From positions 1 through 11,496 of the forward strand of contig DAOWNP010000043.1 in NCBI GenBank assembly GCA_030642545.1: a DNA stretch of 11,496 bases, in the 5' to 3' direction. The stretch is from Desulfobacteraceae bacterium (GTDB lineage: Bacteria > Desulfobacterota > Desulfobacteria > Desulfobacterales > DAOWNP01). Position 1 is the stretch's first letter; each line of letters starts with the position of its first letter. The notes under the pieces are model-generated. The model saw nothing but the letters and a program-made list of their open reading frames with translations, was not told the DNA's origin and made no database searches. Made by a program: the position numbers and the translations under genes. Below are positions 6,653-11,496 of the stretch, piece by piece.

Positions 6653-6991
6653 ATGAAAAAGATTGAGGCAATTATAAAGCCTTTTAAACTTGATGAGGTT
6701 AAAGACGCTTTGAATTCAATTGGAATTCAGGGGATGACTATTTCAGAAGTAAAAGGATATGGCAGGCAGAAGGGGCATACGGAGATTTACAGGGGTGCAG
6801 AATATATTGTGGATTTTGTTCCGAAAATAAAAATAGAAATAGTTCTTTCTGCTGATATGGCAAATACAGCTATAGAGGTAATTCAAAAAATAGCAAATAC
6901 CGGAAAGGTAGGAGACGGTAAAATGTTTGTTCTGCCTGTTGAACAGGCTGTCAGAATTCGTACCGGAGAAAAAGATATAGATGCTATTTAA
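6653..6991 (+). CDS. glnB: Nitrogen regulatory protein P-II
   Basis: This 112-residue trimeric signal protein senses ATP/ADP and 2-oxoglutarate and reports nitrogen status. The uridylylation site Tyr51 is present in the T-loop sequence RGAEYIVDFVPK. The B-loop TGKVGDGK (83-90) binds nucleotide, and RIRTGE (101-106) is the conserved C-terminal P-II signature. Residue 54 is Asp, as in E. coli GlnB; GlnK has Asn. Linkage to amt, however, is typical of GlnK. The symbol glnB follows sequence; glnK would follow context. AAGGAG (6636-6641) precedes the ATG and fixes the start. The neighbouring glnD product would add and remove UMP at Tyr51, and the unmodified protein would block Amt. Confidence 0.95.
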   Translation: MKKIEAIIKPFKLDEVKDALNSIGIQGMTISEVKGYGRQKGHTEIYRGAEYIVDFVPKIKIEIVLSADMANTAIEVIQKIANTGKVGDGKMFVLPVEQAVRIRTGEKDIDAI

Positions 6992-7006
6992 CATATACAA
7001 TATGTT
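6990..7006 (+). other. Small hairpin between glnB and glnD
   Basis: AACATAT (6990-6996) and ATATGTT (7000-7006) form a 7-bp stem with a 3-base loop, starting at the glnB stop codon. It is AT-rich and followed by only a few T residues, so it is at best a weak attenuator or processing site that could lower glnD expression relative to amt and glnB. Confidence 0.3.
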
Positions 7007-7032
7007 TTGTACTATAAGATTTATAGATAGGG

Positions 7033-9618
7033 ATGGTTATAACATCAGCTATCAGATATCAAAGTGTAAGGGTCATGGAAACAAATATAGCAGAATTGAA
7101 AAAAAAAAGAGAGGGTTTGATTTTACAATTATTGAAAGATGAAATTCCTGATTTTACAGACAGGCATTCTGCTCTTTTTGATGATTATTTTTGTAAAAGT
7201 TATGAAAACAGTGCTGTTGGACTCAGGCTTAGTATTGCAAAAAATCCCTATGCAATTATAGCTCTTGGTGGTTATGGTAGAAAGGATCAGTGTATACACT
7301 CTGATGTGGATATGCTTTTTCTTTTTGATAAATCAGTACCTGATGCAGCTGAAGAACTAATTAAAGAAATTGTTTTTCCTTTATGGGATATAGGGCTTGA
7401 TGTGGGATATGCAACCAGATCCGTTAAAGATTGTATAGCTATAGCAGGGGAGGATTTAACTGCTCTTTCTGCACTTTTTGACGGACGCTTTATTTGTGGA
7501 ATTTCAAATCTGGTTACAAAAATGTATGAGAAGCTTTACAAAAAAGTTATTTATTCGCGTTCGAAAAAAATTGTATCTATGCTTGTTGAAGAAAGTATAG
7601 AAAGGCATATTCATTATGGAGATTCTTCATATCTTTTAGAACCAAATCTAAAAGAAGGTCAGGGAGGATTAAGGGATTTTCATACTATGCTGTGGATTGC
7701 TAAAATAAAGTCAGGATTAAAGCAAACACGGGATCTGGAATACTTTGGATATTTATCGGATAAAGAATTTAAGCTTATGAAGCAGTCTATAGAATTTATT
7801 CATGATGTGCGAAATAGATTGCACTATATAGCTGGAAGAAAAAATGACCAGCTTCATATGGAATATCAGATAAAGCTTGCTGATATGATGAAATTCAGAA
7901 AAAAAAACGGGCGGGAGTCTGTTGAAATATTTTTGGGTAAATTGCATGGTTGTATGGAGCAGATTAAACAGCAGCATTTGATTTTTTTGTCAGAGCCTGG
8001 TTGTTTGAAACCCAGGATTTTGATGAAAAGTATATTGGGAAATAAAACACAAATTTGCGGGTTAAAAGTTAATAAACGTAATATGCTGGAATTTGTTTCT
8101 ATGGAAGCAGTTATTAAATCTCCAGAGCTTTTACTGAAAATTTTTGTAGAGAGTGCGAATAAAAAAATTCCTATTAGTGCTCTTTCAAAGCGTATAATTA
8201 AAGATCTTCTCTATCTTGTTGATGATGAATTTAGAAAAAATGAATCTATAGTAAAAGATTTTGAGTATGTTCTAATCTCTCCTCCAATAACATTTAATAT
8301 TTTAAATGAAATGTTAAATACCGGATTTCTGGTTAGTTTTATTCCGGAATTTGGTGAAATTGTAAGCAGAATACAATATAATGAATATCATATATATCCG
8401 GTGGGTAAACACTCCATAAAAACGGTTCTCGCTGCTAAAAGTTTTAAAAATGAAGAAGAGACAGAGCAATTAACAGCATTATTGTATAACAGGCTTTCTG
8501 ATAAAGCAGTCTTGCTCTGGGCATGTCTCCTGCATGATATAGGTAAAAGTGAAAACAGTGCTAACCACTCTGAGACTGGTGCAGTAGCAGTAGTTAGAAT
8601 ACTTGCACGATATGGTATGAAAGAAAAGCAGATTGATACAGTTTCATTTCTTGTTCGAAACCATCTTTTTCTTATTCAAACTGCAACAAGAAGAGATATT
8701 AATATTGAAGAGACAGCTGTTTTTTGTGCAAGAAATATAAAAGATATAGAAAGACTTAAAATGCTTTATCTTTTAACAATAGCAGATTCTATATCAACAG
8801 GACCTAAGGCATGGAATAGCTGGATAGCAACACTGCTTTCAGAACTTTTTGTAAAAACATTGAATGTTTTAAAAAAAGGAGAACTCGCAACTACAGAGGC
8901 TGTTGAAAGAGTTCAATATAAACAAAATGAGCTTAAACGGTTGCTTACAGCAAACAATGCAGGAAAAAGAGCTGAAAAATGTATAGATTCAATGTCTCTC
9001 AGGTATTTTTTGTATGTTCCTGTTGTTGATATGCCGGAGCATATCAAGCTTTATCAGAGGATAGGTGAATCAAAATTTGTATGGGATATAAAAAAAGATG
9101 AATTGTCTAATACAAGGATCATGACAGTATGTGCTAAAAACAGACCCGGTCTATTTTCAAAAATAGCCGGTGTGTTGACTTTAAGTAATCTTGAAATTTT
9201 AGAAGCACAGGTATATACATGGAAAAATGATATTGCGTTTGATATTTTTCGTGTAACTCCTCCAAAGGATTTGATATTTGAAGATGAAAAATGGATACAC
9301 ACCTCAAAAGAGCTTAATGCGGTTCTTGACTATGATATAAATCTTTCTGTAAGAGTATATGACAAAATATCCCATACAGAGCCTCAAAAACTTCATACAT
9401 TTAAAAAGCCATTGCAGATAAATGTGGACAATGAAAGTTCTGATTTTTTTTCGATTATTGAAGTTTTTTCTTATAATCACCCCGGACTTTTGTATAGTAT
9501 TACAGATGTTTTGTTTAAGTGCGGGCTTGATATATATGTAGCAAAAATAGCCACTCATGTAGATCAAATTGCGGATATTTTATGTAAGAAATTTTTACGG
9601 AGAAAAAATGATTGCTGA
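7033..9618 (+). CDS. glnD: P-II uridylyltransferase/uridylyl-removing enzyme, C-terminal frameshift
   Basis: GlnD adds UMP to P-II when glutamine is low and removes it when glutamine is high. The frame encodes 861 residues. The nucleotidyltransferase domain has GGYGR (79-83) and catalytic Asp91 and Asp93. EPNLKEGQGGLRD (203-215) and the RNRLHYIAGR stretch are family hallmarks. The HD hydrolase domain keeps His460, His501-Asp502 and Asp585. Two glutamine-sensing ACT domains follow, at about 695-770 and 805 onward. The second is broken near Asp848-Ile849: the protein ends CKKFLRRKNDC. Shifting frame at the T-run 9578-9581 restores YVRNFYGEK and then IIKKIEEIFPADY, with a stop at 9674-9676. This is a real lesion or a sequence error. 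ATG 7033 and ATG 7075 are both possible starts; neither has a strong ribosome binding site. It follows glnB by 41 bp. Confidence 0.9.
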   Translation: MVITSAIRYQSVRVMETNIAELKKKREGLILQLLKDEIPDFTDRHSALFDDYFCKSYENSAVGLRLSIAKNPYAIIALGGYGRKDQCIHSDVDMLFLFDKSVPDAAEELIKEIVFPLWDIGLDVGYATRSVKDCIAIAGEDLTALSALFDGRFICGISNLVTKMYEKLYKKVIYSRSKKIVSMLVEESIERHIHYGDSSYLLEPNLKEGQGGLRDFHTMLWIAKIKSGLKQTRDLEYFGYLSDKEFKLMKQSIEFIHDVRNRLHYIAGRKNDQLHMEYQIKLADMMKFRKKNGRESVEIFLGKLHGCMEQIKQQHLIFLSEPGCLKPRILMKSILGNKTQICGLKVNKRNMLEFVSMEAVIKSPELLLKIFVESANKKIPISALSKRIIKDLLYLVDDEFRKNESIVKDFEYVLISPPITFNILNEMLNTGFLVSFIPEFGEIVSRIQYNEYHIYPVGKHSIKTVLAAKSFKNEEETEQLTALLYNRLSDKAVLLWACLLHDIGKSENSANHSETGAVAVVRILARYGMKEKQIDTVSFLVRNHLFLIQTATRRDINIEETAVFCARNIKDIERLKMLYLLTIADSISTGPKAWNSWIATLLSELFVKTLNVLKKGELATTEAVERVQYKQNELKRLLTANNAGKRAEKCIDSMSLRYFLYVPVVDMPEHIKLYQRIGESKFVWDIKKDELSNTRIMTVCAKNRPGLFSKIAGVLTLSNLEILEAQVYTWKNDIAFDIFRVTPPKDLIFEDEKWIHTSKELNAVLDYDINLSVRVYDKISHTEPQKLHTFKKPLQINVDNESSDFFSIIEVFSYNHPGLLYSITDVLFKCGLDIYVAKIATHVDQIADILCKKFLRRKNDC

Positions 9619-9676
9619 AGAACAGAAGGAAAATATAATAAAGAAAATTGAAGAAATATTTCCTGCAGATTATTAA
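9578..9676 (+). pseudogene. glnD: Out-of-frame 3' end of glnD
   Basis: From 9581 a second frame reads 31 residues to TAA at 9674-9676. The start YVRNFYGEK continues naturally from the D-I of the main frame to give the DIFYV-type end of GlnD's second ACT domain, and it closes with an amphipathic IIKKIEEIF helix. Four T residues stand at 9578-9581. Six would restore the D-I-F-Y-V sequence; three would restore the frame without the Phe. Confidence 0.7.
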
Positions 9677-9752
9677 TTAAAGGAATGGGAACAAAATAAC
9701 TTCCACAAATAGCCCTGTGCGAATTCGGACTTTTAGGAATATGTTTATAACA

Positions 9753-10775
9753 ATGAAAATTGTATTGGCTTTGATAAGTATAATTGTTTTAACTTTTTTA
9801 TATCTTACTATTACAGACTACAAGCCCGATTTAGAAATAAAAATATCCAATAATGATAATGCAGAAATTTTAAATAAAAACACTTTTGATATTATAACTT
9901 GGAATATTGGCTATGCAGGGCTTGGCGAAGACATGGACTTTTTTTATGATGGTGGCACAAAAGTCAGAACAAGTAAAGAGAGAACTATAGAAAACCTTAA
10001 AGCCATAACAGATTTTATTAAAGAAAAAGATTTGGATTTTTTCATATTTCAAGAAGTAGATATTAATGCAAAAAGAACTTATAACATTAACGAGTTAGAT
10101 ACTTTAAAAAAATACAAAACTGACAAATATTTTTATGCTCCAAATTACAGGGTAAAATATGTACCAGTGCCTTTATTAGAAGCAATGGGTAGTGTAGAAT
10201 CAGGACTTGTAACAGTTTCTAAAGCCGATGCTAAATCATCTGCACGATTTGCTTTTCCGGGTAACTATACTTGGCCAAAAAGTTTATTTCTTCCAGACAG
10301 ATGCTTTACGGTAAACCGATATCCCATAAAAAACGGAAAAGAATTATTAATCATAAACACACATAATTCAGCATTTGACGATGGAAGTTTAAAAAAACAA
10401 CAATTAAATACTTTAAAAGAATTTATTGAAAATGAGTACAAAAATGGGAATTACGTTGTTTTAGGAGGCGATTGGAACCAAAATCCACCAAATATGAATA
10501 ATAATAAATTTGGTGGTTATACTGAGAATACAAGCTTTATATTAACAAGTATTGATACAGATTTTTTCTCTAAAGACTGGCAATTTGCTTTTGATAACAC
10601 TAATCCGACAAATAGAGCATTAACAGCTCCTTACGAAAAAGGGGAAACATCCGTAACAATACTTGATTTCTTTTTACTTTCACCAAATATTGATATTATC
10701 GAAGTGGAAACCTTCCATCTAAATTTCAAAAATTCTGATCATAATCCTGTACATTTAAAATTTAAGTTAAAATAA
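9753..10775 (+). CDS. Membrane-anchored endonuclease/exonuclease/phosphatase family protein
   Basis: A 340-residue metal-dependent phosphodiesterase-fold protein. Counting from ATG 9753, a hydrophobic segment at 3-20 is a signal anchor, so the enzyme domain probably sits outside the cytoplasmic membrane. Active-site motifs are TWNIGY (Asn51), FQEVD (Glu101), NTHNS (His204), GGDWNQNP (Asp240, Asn242) and NSDHNPV (Asp329, His330), a complete EEP set. Members cut DNA, phospholipids or other phosphodiesters; the substrate here is unknown. GTG 9717 and ATG 9741 are in-frame alternatives. ATG 9753 is chosen because it gives the usual MK plus hydrophobic N-terminus, though no start has well-spaced Shine-Dalgarno sequence. 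Codon use is richer in A (AAA, ACA, AAT) than its neighbours, and the protein style resembles Bacteroidota members, which suggests acquisition by transfer. It does not fit the nitrogen operon functionally. Confidence 0.8.
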   Translation: MKIVLALISIIVLTFLYLTITDYKPDLEIKISNNDNAEILNKNTFDIITWNIGYAGLGEDMDFFYDGGTKVRTSKERTIENLKAITDFIKEKDLDFFIFQEVDINAKRTYNINELDTLKKYKTDKYFYAPNYRVKYVPVPLLEAMGSVESGLVTVSKADAKSSARFAFPGNYTWPKSLFLPDRCFTVNRYPIKNGKELLIINTHNSAFDDGSLKKQQLNTLKEFIENEYKNGNYVVLGGDWNQNPPNMNNNKFGGYTENTSFILTSIDTDFFSKDWQFAFDNTNPTNRALTAPYEKGETSVTILDFFLLSPNIDIIEVETFHLNFKNSDHNPVHLKFKLK

Positions 10776-10866
10776 GACATGCGTAAATATATTGTCTCCT
10801 CCCCCTTTAGCTCAAACGTTCGCTGAAAAACAATGGGCATTTGCATAAATCAAAAACAAAAAAATG
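10776..10866. other. Spacer with C-rich tract between the EEP gene and vapBC
   Basis: The short stretch CTCCTCCCCCTTT (10796-10808) stands out from the AT-rich surroundings. AGACA (10775-10779) and TGTCT (10793-10797) could pair weakly, but this is not a convincing terminator. No gene or attC-like site is visible. Confidence 0.4.
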
Positions 10867-10895
10867 TTGACAAATTAACTCGGTAATACCATAGT
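10867..10895 (+). promoter_or_regulatory. Sigma-70-type promoter of vapBC
   Basis: A perfect -35 box TTGACA (10867-10872) is followed after 17 bp by CATAGT (10890-10895), which matches 4 of 6 positions of the -10 consensus. It lies just before the antitoxin gene and is overlapped by a palindrome. Confidence 0.6.
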
Positions 10896-10903
10896 TGTAT
10901 TAC
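10883..10903. promoter_or_regulatory. Palindromic operator candidate over the vapBC promoter
   Basis: GTAATAC (10883-10889) and GTATTAC (10897-10903) are exact reverse complements with a 7-base spacer, covering the -10 box. The right arm is itself part of TTGTA-T-TACAA (10896-10906). VapB/AbrB-type antitoxins usually repress their own operon by binding such sites, so this is the likely autoregulatory operator. Confidence 0.6.
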
Positions 10904-10927
10904 AATTTTCAGCATGGAGGTAAAATT

Positions 10928-11149
10928 ATGCGTGTTACAACAAAAGGGCAAGTCACAATTCCTATAAACATAAGAGAGGCACTGGGTATCATGCCTGAAA
11001 CTGAAATAGATTTCAGGGAAGATAATGGAAGATTTTATATCGTTAAAATCAGCAAACCTAAAAAGACAAAACAGTTTAATAAATTTCGGGGAATTGCTAC
11101 AGCCAAAATGACAACTGACGAAATTATGAGCCTTACAAGAAAATCATAA
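10928..11149 (+). CDS. vapB: AbrB/MazE-fold antitoxin, VapB type
   Basis: This 73-residue protein is the antitoxin of a VapBC-type pair. It should bind DNA through a swapped-hairpin AbrB fold and neutralise the toxin with its C-terminal part. RVTTKGQVTIPINIREALGI (2-21) is the family's DNA-binding signature. The C-terminal half is basic and hydrophilic, ending TTDEIMSLTRKS, as expected of the toxin-wrapping tail. An upstream TTG at 10895 in frame is rejected. ATG 10928 has a strong TGGAGG at 10915-10920, 7 bases away, and starts directly at the AbrB motif. Its stop overlaps the toxin start by one base (TAATG), giving coupled translation. The palindrome upstream supports self-repression. Confidence 0.9.
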   Translation: MRVTTKGQVTIPINIREALGIMPETEIDFREDNGRFYIVKISKPKKTKQFNKFRGIATAKMTTDEIMSLTRKS

Positions 11150-11496
11150 TGAATGGCATACTTATTGATTCGTGTATCTTATTGGATCTATTCACAGACG
11201 ATCCTGCCTGGGCAGATTGGTCTGAAAAAATATTAGACCGATATTCTCAAACTAATACATTGTACATAAATTCAATTGTTTATACTGAGGTGTCAATTGG
11301 TTTTAATAAAATTGAAGAAATAGAGAAAGCTATTTCCGAACTCGGTATAAAGGTAATAGAAATTCCTCGCGAGGCACTTTTTTTAGCAGGTAAAGCATTC
11401 CTTAAATACAAAAGGAACAAGGGAATCAAAAAATCTCCCCTACCTGATTTCTTTATTGGAGCACATGCAACTGTGTCAAAATTTAATTTGATAACC
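11149..11496 (+). CDS. vapC: PIN-domain ribonuclease toxin, VapC type (partial at window end)
   Basis: The first 116 residues are visible and the gene continues past the right edge. VapC toxins are Mg-dependent ribonucleases that cut tRNA or rRNA. The acidic PIN-domain residues seen are Asp7 in LIDSCILLD, Glu47 in YTEVS and Asp100 in PDFFIGAHA. The fourth, usually after an LIT motif, would lie just beyond the visible NLIT. The ATG shares its A with the vapB stop and there is no other good start, so the gene depends on coupling to vapB. Nothing suggests inactivation in the visible part. Confidence 0.9.
   Translation, partial: MNGILIDSCILLDLFTDDPAWADWSEKILDRYSQTNTLYINSIVYTEVSIGFNKIEEIEKAISELGIKVIEIPREALFLAGKAFLKYKRNKGIKKSPLPDFFIGAHATVSKFNLIT

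Noticed and set aside
10761..10866. Possible integron attC site between the EEP gene and vapBC
   Set aside because: I found no RYYYAAC and GTTRRRY core pair with the required imperfect inverted arms, and no such site precedes the EEP gene.

Overview
The window is AT-rich (about two thirds A+T by eye) and comes from a Gram-negative bacterium. A DksA with the proteobacterial coiled-coil tip, a GlnD/P-II uridylylation pair, a sigma-54-type promoter and a CoA-disulfide-reductase-type flavoprotein fit an anaerobic deltaproteobacterium, for example a Desulfobacterales sulfate reducer. That assignment is inferred from gene style only.

Left block (1-3106). The tail of an unrecognised plus-strand gene converges on a minus-strand cluster whose transcription order is dksA, a PHP-domain phosphoesterase, rnc (RNase III) and an Elp3-like radical SAM protein. 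The genes are tightly packed: a one-base gap (or a short overlap, depending on the start), then 45 bp, then a 4-bp ATGA overlap. The theme is RNA processing and growth control. A perfect 8-bp inverted repeat lies upstream of dksA.

Middle block (3107-9676). A plus-strand FAD/NAD(P)H disulfide oxidoreductase of the CoA-disulfide reductase type is followed by a 684-bp gene-free stretch. This holds an AT-rich inverted repeat, a nested 114-bp palindromic element, several TACA-N4-TGTA palindromes and a textbook -24/-12 promoter. The promoter drives a nitrogen-sensing operon: amt (ammonium channel), glnB (P-II protein) and glnD (P-II uridylyltransferase/uridylyl-removing enzyme). Together these take up ammonium, report nitrogen status and modify the reporter. 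The last 30 or so codons of glnD have been pushed out of frame by an indel in a short T-run. The conserved C-terminus can still be read in another frame up to 9676.

Right block (9677-11496). This looks like accessory DNA. It has a membrane-anchored endonuclease/exonuclease/phosphatase-family protein whose A-rich codon use resembles Bacteroidota genes, a C-rich spacer, and a VapBC-type toxin-antitoxin pair with a palindromic operator over its promoter. The PIN-domain toxin runs off the right edge. I saw no RNA genes, CRISPR array or complete insertion sequence.
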